Assembly (NCBI RefSeq): GCF_009455635.1
Contig: NZ_QPER01000002.1
Location: 372,001 to 436,000 of the forward strand
Direction of reading: 5' to 3'
DNA from: Paraburkholderia agricolaris
GTDB lineage: Bacteria > Pseudomonadota > Gammaproteobacteria > Burkholderiales > Burkholderiaceae
DNA length: 64,000 nucleotides
Shown: positions 25,504 to 34,328 of the stretch, one piece after another
Layout of the letters: every line of letters begins with the position of its first letter
Numbering within the stretch: the stretch's first letter is position 1
Made by a program: the position numbers and the translations under genes
Notes under the pieces: model-generated
What the model saw: only the letters and a program-made list of their open reading frames with translations
Databases searched by the model: none
Told to the model about the DNA's origin: nothing

Positions 25504-26439
25504 TCAAACCTTATCGACCTCCGCCGCCAGCAACCGCCGCACAAGCTCCGGAAACCGGGACGCGTTGATATCCTCAACAAAACTCGCCCGCAGCGCATCC
25601 GCTGCCGGACTAAGCGATCGTCCCGCAAGTTCGACAAATCCCACGGTGCGCTCGATGCGCGGCGCGTCGAGCGGGATGAAGCGCAGCGTGTCCCGATAGC
25701 GTTGCTTCGCAAGATAAGGCAGCACGGTGAGCCCGACGCCGCTTTCCACTGCGGCCAGCAGCGTGGTTGTATTGGCAATGAAAATGTCGTCCTGCTGGGC
25801 CGCTGCTTCACGCACTGCGGAAGGCAAAGCGCGCATTGTGCCGTTGCCGATCAGCAGATACCCCGACAGATCGCTCCATTCGACCCGCCGCTGCCTGAAA
25901 AGCGCGTGCCCGGAATTCACGACCACGCACATGACGTCCGCGATCAGCGGCGTAAAGCTCAACGCTGATTCGGACTCGGAGGCACTGGCGATGCCGAAAT
26001 CGATCGCGCCGGAGCGCACGCGATCGTGGATGTAAGCGGCCGTGCCGTCTTCGACATGAAGCTGGATGCCCGGATAGCGTGCGGTGAACCGGCTGATCGC
26101 GCGCGGCAGCATTTCGTGAGCGACCGAGGGCACGGCGGCGACCCGCACGCTGCCGCCACGCACTCGCGCGACGTCGATGGCGGCGGCGATCGTGCGTTCG
26201 TAGTGCTCGACGAGTTTCCGCGCTTCGCGATAGAGCATGGTGCCGAACGGTGTTGGCGTCGCATGGCTGCCCTTTTCAAAGAGCGGGGCGCCAAGCGCGG
26301 TTTCCAGTTCCTTGATGGATAGCGACAGCGCCGGCTGGCTGCGGAACACGGCCTTCGCCGCAGCCTTGAAGCCGCCATGTTCGACGACGGAAACGAAGTG
26401 CCGCAACTGCGCGATTTTTACATCCGGGAACCGGTCCAT
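25504..26439 (-). CDS. LysR-family regulator of the betaine-type operon
   Basis: A 311-residue LysR regulator. The helix-turn-helix is AAAKAVFRSQPALSLSIKEL (about residues 26-45), followed by the linker helix and an effector domain from about 95. It is divergent from the aldehyde dehydrogenase, with 103 bp between the starts and a perfect inverted repeat in the gap, so it is very likely the operon's activator. Its effector should be the operon's substrate or an intermediate. Confidence 0.9.
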   Translation of the reverse strand: MDRFPDVKIAQLRHFVSVVEHGGFKAAAKAVFRSQPALSLSIKELETALGAPLFEKGSHATPTPFGTMLYREARKLVEHYERTIAAAIDVARVRGGSVRVAAVPSVAHEMLPRAISRFTARYPGIQLHVEDGTAAYIHDRVRSGAIDFGIASASESESALSFTPLIADVMCVVVNSGHALFRQRRVEWSDLSGYLLIGNGTMRALPSAVREAAAQQDDIFIANTTTLLAAVESGVGLTVLPYLAKQRYRDTLRFIPLDAPRIERTVGFVELAGRSLSPAADALRASFVEDINASRFPELVRRLLAAEVDKV

Positions 26440-26467
26440 GGCTTAAATAAGTTTTACAAATAAATTT

Positions 26468-26511
26468 ATCAAAACAATTGGTTTTGATTATTTTACAGCT
26501 ATTTCTAGAAT
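26468..26511 (+). promoter_or_regulatory. LysR operator and promoter of the ALDH operon
   Basis: ATCAAAAC-AATTG-GTTTTGAT (26468-26488) is a perfect 8+5+8 inverted repeat with the T-N11-A character of a LysR box. A promoter overlaps its right arm: TTGATT at 26484-26489, 16 bp, then TAGAAT at 26506-26511. An activator bound here could touch RNA polymerase. Confidence 0.65.
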
Positions 26512-26542
26512 CGGTCTCATGTCAAACGCATAGAGATCGAAG

Positions 26543-27985
26543 ATGAATCCTCAGACTTTTTTGAACTGGATCGACGGCCATTGGGTGGCCGGCGAAACGG
26601 TTGTCGAGAACCGCAGTCCGTCCGACACGGACGATCTGATCGGCTGCTACACGCAGGCCACCAGCGGGCAGGTGCACGCAGCCATTGCAGCGGCGGCCAT
26701 CGCGCAACCCGTCTGGGCGGCCACTGGGCTTGAAAAGCGGCACGACGTGCTGCGGGCTATCGGTGACGAACTGATCGCGCGAAGTCAGGAACTGGGGCGG
26801 CTGCTGGCGCGCGAAGAGGGCAAGACGCTCGCGGAAGGCGTCGGCGAAGTCTACCGTTCAGGACAGTTCTTCCATTACTTCGCCGCCGAGGTGCTCCGTC
26901 AGTTAGGCGGCAAGGCCGATTCGGTCCGCGCGGGCATCGAGATCGATATCCAGCGCGAGGCGCTCGGTGTCGTCGGCGTGATCACGCCCTGGAATTTCCC
27001 CATGGCAACCGCGAGCTGGAAAATCGCACCCGCGCTCGCGTTCGGTAACGCGGTGCTGTTCAAGCCAGCCAATCTGACGCCCGCCAGTGCCTGGGCGCTC
27101 ACGGAAATCATCAGCCGGCAGGCATTGCCTGCCGGCACCTTCAACCTGCTGATGGGCGCGGGCGCATCGGTTGGCAACGAGCTTGCCGCTTCCCAATCGG
27201 TCAACGGCATTTCCTTTACCGGCTCGGTGGACACCGGCCGGCGCCTCGCGGGTGTCGCCGCGCCGAACCTCATCAAGCTACAGATGGAGATGGGCAGCAA
27301 GAATGCGCTCGTGGTGCTCGACGATGCGGATCTCGACCTCGCCGTCGAATGCGCGTTTCAGGGCGCCTATTCGGGCACGGGGCAGAAATGCACAGCCTCG
27401 TCGCGGCTGGTGGTGACACACGCGGTGCATCGGCCGTTCGTCGAACGGCTCACCGCAAAACTGCGCAGCGTGAAGGTGGGACGCTCGCTCGACGATGGCG
27501 TGCAGATGGGCCCGGTGGTCGATGCCCGCCAACTCGAACAGAATCTTCGGTACATCGAGATCGGCAAGCGCGAAGGCGCGCGGCTCGTGCATGGCGGTGA
27601 ACGTCTCGCGCAGCCCGAACGCGCGTTTTGCATGTCGCCGGCCTTGTTCGACGATGGCCGCAACGACATGCAACTCAATCGCGACGAAGTGTTCGGCCCG
27701 ATTGCCTGCGTGATCCCAGTGCGCGACTACGACGAGGCGCTGGCGGTTTCGAACGATACGCCCTTCGGTCTGACGGCGGGCATCGTCACGCAATCGCTCA
27801 AGCACGCCACGCATTTTCGTCGTAACGCCCAGGCCGGCTGTGTGATGGTGAATCTGCCGACTGCGGGAACCGACTATCACGTGCCATTCGGCGGTCGCAA
27901 GTCTTCGAGCTACGGCCCGCGCGAGCAGGGTCCTAATGCAGCTGAGTTCTATACGACGCTGAAGACTTCTTACACGCGCGCCTGA
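26543..27985 (+). CDS. NAD(P)-dependent aldehyde dehydrogenase
   Basis: A 480-residue aldehyde dehydrogenase most like the semialdehyde dehydrogenases (2-oxoglutarate semialdehyde or succinate semialdehyde). The catalytic Cys is C283 in GQKCTASSR, the general base Glu is E249 in QMEMGSKNALVV, and the cofactor region shows ITPWNFPMATASWKIAPAL and FTGSVDTGRRLA. Length is normal. It is the first gene of a six-gene plus-strand operon with an M19-type protein and a BCCT transporter, so it probably oxidises an aldehyde released from a quaternary amine or amino acid. The exact aldehyde is inference. Confidence 0.9.
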   Translation: MNPQTFLNWIDGHWVAGETVVENRSPSDTDDLIGCYTQATSGQVHAAIAAAAIAQPVWAATGLEKRHDVLRAIGDELIARSQELGRLLAREEGKTLAEGVGEVYRSGQFFHYFAAEVLRQLGGKADSVRAGIEIDIQREALGVVGVITPWNFPMATASWKIAPALAFGNAVLFKPANLTPASAWALTEIISRQALPAGTFNLLMGAGASVGNELAASQSVNGISFTGSVDTGRRLAGVAAPNLIKLQMEMGSKNALVVLDDADLDLAVECAFQGAYSGTGQKCTASSRLVVTHAVHRPFVERLTAKLRSVKVGRSLDDGVQMGPVVDARQLEQNLRYIEIGKREGARLVHGGERLAQPERAFCMSPALFDDGRNDMQLNRDEVFGPIACVIPVRDYDEALAVSNDTPFGLTAGIVTQSLKHATHFRRNAQAGCVMVNLPTAGTDYHVPFGGRKSSSYGPREQGPNAAEFYTTLKTSYTRA

Positions 27986-28002
27986 ACGGACGGGGAAACG
28001 CC

Positions 28003-29049
28003 ATGAGCCTCCATAACGCTTTGCTTGTCATCGACGGCACGCAGTACTCGAACTGGAACCGGCAGATCTTTGAAGAGATGCGTGCCGGCGGAGTAGCCGC
28101 GGTCAATGCGACGATTGTCTACTGGGAGAATGCACGCGAAACGCTGTCGCGTATCGCCGAGTGGAACTCACTTTATGAGCGCCACGGCGATCTCGTGATG
28201 CCGGCGCGCACGATGGACGACGTTGTACGCGCAAAGCGCGACGGCAAGATCGCGATTCTCTACGGATTGCAAAACTGTTCGCCGATCGAGGACGATATCG
28301 GTCTCGTCGAAGTGTTCCGCGACCTCGGTGTGCGCACCATGCAACTGACGTACAACAACCAGAGTCTGCTTGCGACAGGCTGCTATGAGTCGTCCGACAG
28401 CGGTGTCACGCGGTTTGGCCGTGTGGTGATCGAGGAAATGAACCGCGTCGGCATGATCGTCGATATGTCGCACAGTGCGGAGCGCTCCACGTTGGAGGCG
28501 ATCGAGATTTCCGCGCAGCCGATTGTGATCAGTCACGCGAATCCGAGCTTTTTCCACGAAGCCAAACGCAACAAATCGGACCACGTATTGCGTGCGCTCG
28601 CGTCGCGCGGCGGTTTGGCCGGATTCAGCCTTTATCCCTTTCATCTGAAGAACGGCAGCCGTTGCACCGCCGGCGAATTCACCGACATGGTGGCGCGGAC
28701 CGTCGATCTGATCGGTATCGACCATGTCGGCATCGGTAGCGATCTGTGTCAGGGTCAGCCGTATAGCGTGCTCGAGTGGATGCGTAATGGTCGCTGGAGC
28801 AAGGAGACGGATTTTGGCGAAGGCAGCGCGAACAATGCGGCATGGCCCGAGCCGGTCAGCTGGTTCCGATCGAGCGCGGACTTTCCAAACCTGACGGCCG
28901 CGCTGGAGCACGCAGGTTTTGCCGACGCCGACATCGCGAAGATCATGGGCGGCAACTGGATGCGGATTCTACGTGACGCGGAAAACAGCCGTTACGCGAG
29001 TACGCCCGAGACAGGTGAAGCGCAACGCTGCGCAGCGGCTATGTCCTAG
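28003..29049 (+). CDS. M19 dipeptidase-like protein lacking some metal ligands
   Basis: A 348-residue TIM-barrel protein of the renal-dipeptidase (M19) family. It resembles the subfamily found beside glycine-betaine and dimethylglycine genes in pseudomonads (PA5396 type): IDGTQYSNWNRQIFEEM, LYGLQNCSPIEDDIGLVEVF, then VGMIVDMSHS, ISHANPSFFHEAK and HVGIGSDLCQG. Classical M19 enzymes have His-x-Asp after the first strand and a bridging Glu. Here those positions read Gly-Thr-Gln and Gln, while the two later His and the Asp are kept. So it may bind one metal or do different chemistry, for example hydrolysing an N-substituted amino acid. It starts 17 bp after the dehydrogenase stop. Confidence 0.85.
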   Translation: MSLHNALLVIDGTQYSNWNRQIFEEMRAGGVAAVNATIVYWENARETLSRIAEWNSLYERHGDLVMPARTMDDVVRAKRDGKIAILYGLQNCSPIEDDIGLVEVFRDLGVRTMQLTYNNQSLLATGCYESSDSGVTRFGRVVIEEMNRVGMIVDMSHSAERSTLEAIEISAQPIVISHANPSFFHEAKRNKSDHVLRALASRGGLAGFSLYPFHLKNGSRCTAGEFTDMVARTVDLIGIDHVGIGSDLCQGQPYSVLEWMRNGRWSKETDFGEGSANNAAWPEPVSWFRSSADFPNLTAALEHAGFADADIAKIMGGNWMRILRDAENSRYASTPETGEAQRCAAAMS

Positions 29050-29141
29050 CCGCACCACTGCTTCGTCACAACAATTCAAACGGCGCCCCCTTCATACAAC
29101 AACGTACCGGCGCCATAACGATTTATCCTCCTGGAGGAGAC

Positions 29142-30698
29142 ATGGAAATTCCAACTACGGCAAGCATTGCAGCCAAAGGTCATGCAGTGGCTCATCGCAA
29201 AGGAAGCATCGACTGGCCCATTTTCTGGATCAGCGGTGGCTTCTTCCTGCTGTTCCTGATCGCCGCGCTGGTCAATCTGCCCTGGCTAACCACGGCGGTG
29301 GACACGGCTTTCACCTGGGCCACAAGAGGGTTCGGGCTCTACTGGCAAGTGCTGATGCTCGCCACCTTCGCGGTCAGTCTTGGCATCGCGTTTTCGAAGC
29401 TGGGGCGTGTGAAACTCGGTGGCATCGCGCAAAAACCGTCCAATTCGACGTTCAACTGGGTGGTGATCATCATGTGCGCGCTGCTGGCCGGCGGCGGTGC
29501 TTTCTGGGCAGCCGCCGAGCCCTTGATGCATTTCGTCAACCCGCCGCCCTTCTACGGGGTGCCAGGCAAAACCTATGCGGGCGGTGTCGCGGCGCTTGCG
29601 CAATCCTTCCTGCACTGGGGCTTTCTCGCGTGGGCCGTGCTGGGCAGCCTGCTGAGTATCGTGTTGATGCATTTGCACTATGACAAGGGTTTGCCGCTCG
29701 CGCCGCGTACCTTGCTGTATCCGTTGTTCGGCGCACGGGCTCTCAAAGGGCCGATTGCAGCGATAGCCGATGCAACGTCGATCATTGCGGTTGCTGCGGG
29801 GACAATTGGACCGATCGGCTTTCTCGGTCTGCAGATTGCCTACGTGCTCCATTCCGTCTGGAACGTACCCGACACGATCACCACGCAGGCCCTCGTCATT
29901 CTTGCGGTCACGGCGATCTTCACGGCGGCTTGCATTGCCGGTCTCGAAGGGCTGCGTTTTGTCTGCAAGATCCACGTGTGGCTGATGCTTGGACTCGCTG
30001 CATTCCTTTATGCATTCGGGCCGACCGAATTTCTGACGACGGTCTTTTTCAAGGCGTTCGCCACGCACATTGTCGATTTCGCGCAGACCGCCATGTATCG
30101 CGGCGATGGCAAGTGGCTCAATTCATGGACGCTCTTCTACTGGGGCTGGTTTATTGGCTACGCGCCGATCATGGCGATCTACGTCGCGAAAGTATCGCGC
30201 GGCCGCACGATCCGCGAAGTGGTGGTGCTGTTGTCGGTCGCGGCGCCGCTGATCACGATGCTGTGGTTCACGCTGGTCGGCGGCACCGGAATCGGTCTCG
30301 AACTGAAGTCGCCCGGCGTGGTAATCGGCCATGGCACGCAACCCGAGGCGCTGCTGTTAGGCGTTGCTCAGGCGATGCCGTTGCGTAACCTGATTTCCGC
30401 GTTGTTCCTGTTTCTCAGCTTCTTCTCCGTGGTGACGAACGGTGGCTCGATGGCCTACACCATCGCGATGGCGGTGACCGGCGATCGCGGCGAGCCTGGC
30501 AACTGGTTGAAGATCTTCTGGGCGGTCGGCATGGGTCTGGTGGGCGCCGTGTTGATTACGATGGGCGCCGGCGGCGTGAGCGCGCTACAGTCGTTCATTG
30601 TGATTACGGCCGTGCCTGTGTCGATCATCATTCTGCCTTCGTTGTGGGATGCGGTTCGCATCGCCCGCACGATGGCCGCAGAGCAAGGAGTGAAATGA
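29142..30698 (+). CDS. BCCT-family betaine/carnitine/choline-type transporter
   Basis: A 518-residue secondary transporter with about 12 membrane segments. The BCCT signature is clear: WTLFYWGWFIGYAPIMAIYV followed by AKVSRGRTIREVV, plus the Trp-rich segment near residues 345-380. BCCT proteins import quaternary ammonium compounds by Na+ or H+ symport. The start has GGAGGA upstream. It lies 92 bp after the M19 gene, and its stop overlaps the ATG of the next gene (ATGA), so the two are translationally coupled. It makes a betaine-like compound the most probable substrate of the whole operon. The short termini argue for a nutritional rather than an osmosensing role. Confidence 0.93.
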   Translation: MEIPTTASIAAKGHAVAHRKGSIDWPIFWISGGFFLLFLIAALVNLPWLTTAVDTAFTWATRGFGLYWQVLMLATFAVSLGIAFSKLGRVKLGGIAQKPSNSTFNWVVIIMCALLAGGGAFWAAAEPLMHFVNPPPFYGVPGKTYAGGVAALAQSFLHWGFLAWAVLGSLLSIVLMHLHYDKGLPLAPRTLLYPLFGARALKGPIAAIADATSIIAVAAGTIGPIGFLGLQIAYVLHSVWNVPDTITTQALVILAVTAIFTAACIAGLEGLRFVCKIHVWLMLGLAAFLYAFGPTEFLTTVFFKAFATHIVDFAQTAMYRGDGKWLNSWTLFYWGWFIGYAPIMAIYVAKVSRGRTIREVVVLLSVAAPLITMLWFTLVGGTGIGLELKSPGVVIGHGTQPEALLLGVAQAMPLRNLISALFLFLSFFSVVTNGGSMAYTIAMAVTGDRGEPGNWLKIFWAVGMGLVGAVLITMGAGGVSALQSFIVITAVPVSIIILPSLWDAVRIARTMAAEQGVK

Positions 30699-32467
30699 TG
30701 GCGCACGACGCGATCATGGAAGAACAACGCGAGCACCTTGCGGGATTCGGCAAACCTGCGGACCCCGCGACGTATCCCAGCGCACCGCTGCGCAGTCCCG
30801 ACATCACGAACCGCACCGAGCGTCTCGGCGCGATGCACGGCACCCGTCTGAGCTTCGTGCGTTCGCTTGTGCGGCGGATGGCGCACGACAACTGGCGGGT
30901 CCGTGTCACCCACATGGATCTCGATGACAACGGCTACGGTGTCTGCATCTATACCATCGAAGCCTATGGCGAGCGCTACAGTCAGGTGATTTTCTCGCAG
31001 CATCTCGACGACGCCGAGCGGACCGACCGGGTCATCGCCCAGAAGTGGGACGTTACGTCAGCGCTGATCTGCGGAGTCCCTGGCGCCGCCGACATCGAGT
31101 ACTTGCGCGGGAATGTCCCGTTGCAGGAAGCGGGACGCCTGCGTGCAAATGACCTCGTCCTGTGCCGCGCGAACAAGAGCGTACGCAACTTTAGCTACGT
31201 GGCGGAATGCCTTGCCGCGGGCAGGCAACCCGATCCCGCCATGTTCGAAAGGGTCGGCTATCTGATCCGGACGACCGCGGTGTACGGCAACGGAAAATTC
31301 GGTATTGCGGACTATCCACGGCTCGTCGATAGCCAGGCTTTCAATCGCGGCTTTTCCGCGCAGATGTGCGCCGTCTTCGTGCTGCGTGACTTTAGCGTGC
31401 GGCTTGTCGAGCACGTTGCGGCGCGACGCAATCCGCGCGCAGCGGTCAAACTGGCGCACAGCTTCCGGCGCTATCTCGGCGTGGGCAATGCGACCGGGCT
31501 TGGCATGGCGCCGTTTCTCGTACGTCATCCGATTCAGGTCGATCAGTGGATACGGGCACGCGAGACCGCGCTTGCTCGCGTGCTCGGCGTTGAATCAGTC
31601 GAACCCGCTGCATTCGGACGCTGTATGGGATTGATCGCGCGTGCGGCACGCCACGTTTCGCAGGTTCACACCGATCATCCGCAGGAAGCGGCCCGCAATG
31701 CGTTGATTCTTGCAGAGTTGCCACGGCTGGAGCGTGAACTGCAGATACGTTACGAACGAAAAGACACGTTCCGCTGGAGCGAGTTGTTTGCGTGGACGGC
31801 TCAGGCGCTTTCCTGTGCGACGCAGGAAGTCTTCGTCACTGTGTTGCTCGAGCTTTATCCGGCCTTGGTGGATTCGATCGAATGTGCGGCGCCCGTGGAT
31901 GATGCGCAAACGCTCGATCCAGACATGTCTGTTGGCGAACTGCTCAAGATTGTCGAACAGGACTACCGATGGGTATTCGAACAGCCCGAAGTGCAACGTG
32001 ACGACGATCATTTCTTCTGGTACAGGTCGGCGGAAAAGGAAGAGCCGCGGCTTGGCGTGCGTGTCGAGGAGAGAGGGGCAGAGCGGGAGGTCCCATTGGA
32101 TATCGCGCGTCAGGTGCTGCGGCTGCACGCGAAGCTGAAGGCGGAAGCGGACGGCTTACGCACTGTCGCGGAGTTGGTAGGCGAGGCGCCTGAGCATCGC
32201 GCCATCGTGCGGCGAATTCAGGCGCTCACATCGCACGCTTACGGTGAAATCCGTCACAACCTGCTGGCGCGAGACATGCTGCCGATCGATCTGATGCGAG
32301 CCAAGCTGTCCATGTTCGGTGCGAGCAAGTTCGATCCGAAGTCGAATCTCTGGGTTCGGGTCACGCTCTTTCAGGGCGCCCCGACGCTCGATGATCTGTC
32401 GCCGGAGATGGTCGACGATTGGGCGTTTCCGTGTGTGCCGGGTGGCAACGAAGTAGGGGGGCTTTAA
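30695..32467 (+). CDS. 590-residue cytoplasmic protein of unknown function
   Basis: I do not recognise this protein. It starts at a double ATG (30695 or 30698) overlapping the transporter stop, with AAGGAG just upstream, and ends 1 base before the next start codon region, so it is firmly in the operon. There is no signal peptide or membrane segment. Residues 50-130 look alpha/beta (RMAHDNWRVRVTHMDLDD, then GVCIYTIEAYGERYSQVIFS); residues 150-330 are mixed with many conserved-looking Arg, Asn and Trp; the C-terminal 250 are mostly helical with VPLDIARQVLRLHAKLKAEA. It must be a dedicated enzyme or complex subunit of this pathway. No cofactor motif (Rossmann, PLP Lys, Fe-S Cys cluster) was seen. 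Confidence 0.85.
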   Translation: MMAHDAIMEEQREHLAGFGKPADPATYPSAPLRSPDITNRTERLGAMHGTRLSFVRSLVRRMAHDNWRVRVTHMDLDDNGYGVCIYTIEAYGERYSQVIFSQHLDDAERTDRVIAQKWDVTSALICGVPGAADIEYLRGNVPLQEAGRLRANDLVLCRANKSVRNFSYVAECLAAGRQPDPAMFERVGYLIRTTAVYGNGKFGIADYPRLVDSQAFNRGFSAQMCAVFVLRDFSVRLVEHVAARRNPRAAVKLAHSFRRYLGVGNATGLGMAPFLVRHPIQVDQWIRARETALARVLGVESVEPAAFGRCMGLIARAARHVSQVHTDHPQEAARNALILAELPRLERELQIRYERKDTFRWSELFAWTAQALSCATQEVFVTVLLELYPALVDSIECAAPVDDAQTLDPDMSVGELLKIVEQDYRWVFEQPEVQRDDDHFFWYRSAEKEEPRLGVRVEERGAEREVPLDIARQVLRLHAKLKAEADGLRTVAELVGEAPEHRAIVRRIQALTSHAYGEIRHNLLARDMLPIDLMRAKLSMFGASKFDPKSNLWVRVTLFQGAPTLDDLSPEMVDDWAFPCVPGGNEVGGL

Positions 32468-32468
32468 C

Positions 32469-33209
32469 GTGAAAATGGCAATCAACGAATTGAGCTCACT
32501 GTGCCGTAGCGCGCTGGAAGGCAGCGGCTGGGCGCAAGGCGACTATGAGGACGCTGCGCAAGCTGCGGTATGGCTGCAGGCGATGGACTTCGACGGCATG
32601 GATGCAATCGGCGCGTTGCTAGGCGCCGCGCGGCAGGAGGCATATTGTGTCGAGCCGGTGCTTGCGGGCACGCGGCACACAGGTGCACAGGGAACCACCT
32701 CCTGTGCGGGGCTCGCTGGCTGCCTGCTCGCATTTGAGCTGGCGTGGGCGCGGGCGACGCAGTGTGGCGTGGGTGCCGTGCGGGTATCCAATGCGTTGTC
32801 GCCGCGTTTGGCTCTATATGGGCTGAAGGTCATGTGCGAGCGGGGTCGCCGGTTCGATCTTTCGTGGACAGACGCTGCAGGCCGGCATTTCGCCACCGCT
32901 TCCGGACACGACGAATATCCAGACTACCTGGGTTTCAGCGCCGGGGCAGCGACTACGGCGCCGGAACTCACGGTTTGCTGCAGGGTGGGCGAGGCGGCAT
33001 CGAAGGCATCGCCTGGCCGGGACGTACCGCTCGCCGGAGCAATCGATCAGGCGGAACTGGAGGCGCGCTATCGCGATGCCTTGTGGCGCGGTATCGAGGT
33101 CCATGCTTCGCATCTCGACCGGTTGGTTGCGTGGAAGGAGAAGGTGCTTGTTCCAGCCACGCAGGCGTCGCGAGAACACGGTGCAGGAGGCGCGGATGAC
33201 GGATTCTAA
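32469..33209 (+). CDS. DUF3726-like protein
   Basis: A 246-residue soluble protein. The opening INELSSLCRSALEGSGWAQG and the AAQAAVWLQAMDFDGM segment match my recollection of the DUF3726 family, whose function is unknown. The GTG at 32469 lies 1 base after the previous stop, 8 bases from a GGGGG ribosome site; ATG 32475 is the alternative. The middle contains several Cys (HTGAQGTTSCAGLAGC). It shares the operon with the 590-residue unknown and RidA, and the last 14 bases overlap the RidA start. The two unknowns may form one enzyme complex. Confidence 0.72.
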   Translation: MKMAINELSSLCRSALEGSGWAQGDYEDAAQAAVWLQAMDFDGMDAIGALLGAARQEAYCVEPVLAGTRHTGAQGTTSCAGLAGCLLAFELAWARATQCGVGAVRVSNALSPRLALYGLKVMCERGRRFDLSWTDAAGRHFATASGHDEYPDYLGFSAGAATTAPELTVCCRVGEAASKASPGRDVPLAGAIDQAELEARYRDALWRGIEVHASHLDRLVAWKEKVLVPATQASREHGAGGADDGF

Positions 33210-33669
33210 GGTGCACGCGGAACGTGATGGTAACGTCAACGTCAATGATGTCAGCGTAATCAGGACCGGTCTGCCGCAAAGTGCCACGCAGGTTTTCGAA
33301 TGGGCGGTTCTCAGCAACGGCACGCTGTATACGGCGCAGATACCGGTGGGTGCCGATGGTGCTGTCGTTGCGGGAGGTATCGAGAAACAGGCACAGCAGG
33401 TGTTCAAAAATTTGATGCAGACGTTGGCCTCGGCCGGCGCGTCATATCGTGACGTCGCGCAGGTTCTCATCTATGTGACGGATCGGGCGTGGTTGCCGGC
33501 CGTCAACGCGGTGTATCGAGAGCATTTCTCGGCGCCGTTTCCAAACCGCGCATCGTTCGTCGTGGCCGGCCTTGCTCGTGAGGAAATGCTGGTGGAAATT
33601 GTGGCGTATGCCTGCGCGAGGCCGCAGGCGAATAGAGAAGACGGTGAGATTCGAATCACTTCGGGATGA
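33196..33669 (+). CDS. RidA-family protein (enamine/imine deaminase)
   Basis: A 157-residue RidA/YjgF protein. The start MTDSKVHAERDG at 33196 has AGGAGG upstream and overlaps the previous gene. The family pattern is present: LSNGTLYTAQIPVGADG, QAQQVFKNLMQTLASAGASY, then DVAQVLIYVTD, FSAPFPNRASFVVAGL and the closing VEIVAYACA. RidA proteins hydrolyse reactive 2-aminoacrylate-type enamines and imines to keto acids plus ammonia. Its place at the end of the operon suggests the pathway makes an enamine or imine. The substrate-binding Arg usually at about residue 105 of E. coli RidA is matched by NRASFVVAGL. Confidence 0.9.
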   Translation: MTDSKVHAERDGNVNVNDVSVIRTGLPQSATQVFEWAVLSNGTLYTAQIPVGADGAVVAGGIEKQAQQVFKNLMQTLASAGASYRDVAQVLIYVTDRAWLPAVNAVYREHFSAPFPNRASFVVAGLAREEMLVEIVAYACARPQANREDGEIRITSG

Positions 33670-33756
33670 TTCGTTGCGTAGTCGTGCTGTATGCAGAACG
33701 CGAAGCTCTGTGTCCAATAAGGAATCAAAAGCAGACACTTCAGACCTTTCGACAGG

Positions 33757-34215
33757 TCACATTATTCTGACGTAGCACTCCTTTTTCTCCACCTGTTCGA
33801 GTTTGAATCCCTTCTGGGTCATGCATGAAGAGATCTCGTCCGGGAACGGATTCAGATTAAAAATCCGTTGGTCGATTTTGGAGGGAATTCCATGATCGAG
33901 TTCGTCTTGCGCCTCTGCGCAGGACGCCTTCGCGAGCCCGATCCTGACGGGTTCCCCGGTGATGCGGTTGCGAATTTTTTCATACTCTCCGCTTTCGCAA
34001 GCCGAAATGGCGTCCTTCAGATGTTGTGTGTAGAGGACGTCGACGCATGCATTGTCTTCCCGGTCCGCATCCTTGAACACCGCCGCGATGGTCTGGGACT
34101 TCCACTCGGATTCGTAATGCGAAGTCTGCTCAAGCGGCCAGCAGCCGCACCCCGTCAGCGTCAGCATCAAGGCAACCATGCCCGCGCGGGAAAACCATCG
34201 CTTTCGTACTTGCAT
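33757..34215 (-). CDS. lipoprotein of unknown function
   Basis: A 152-residue lipoprotein: MQVRKRWFSRAGMVALML then the lipobox LTLTGC, so Cys23 should be lipidated. The mature part is hydrophilic with six further Cys residues (in NACVDVL, ISACESG, KASCAEAQ, SSCMTQ and ECYVRIM), which probably form disulfides in the periplasm. No family is recognised. It converges on the operon ending at 33669 and has no partner of its own. Confidence 0.72.
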   Translation of the reverse strand: MQVRKRWFSRAGMVALMLTLTGCGCWPLEQTSHYESEWKSQTIAAVFKDADREDNACVDVLYTQHLKDAISACESGEYEKIRNRITGEPVRIGLAKASCAEAQDELDHGIPSKIDQRIFNLNPFPDEISSCMTQKGFKLEQVEKKECYVRIM

Positions 34216-34328
34216 AAGCCCGGCTCTTTTGAAATTGGAATGGGTTAAGCAGGATGCGGGTTGATTGTTGATCTATTGTACCGGTGCCGTTGCCTTGAGC
34301 ATTCTGGGGACCCGGCGGCGCGCGTGGA

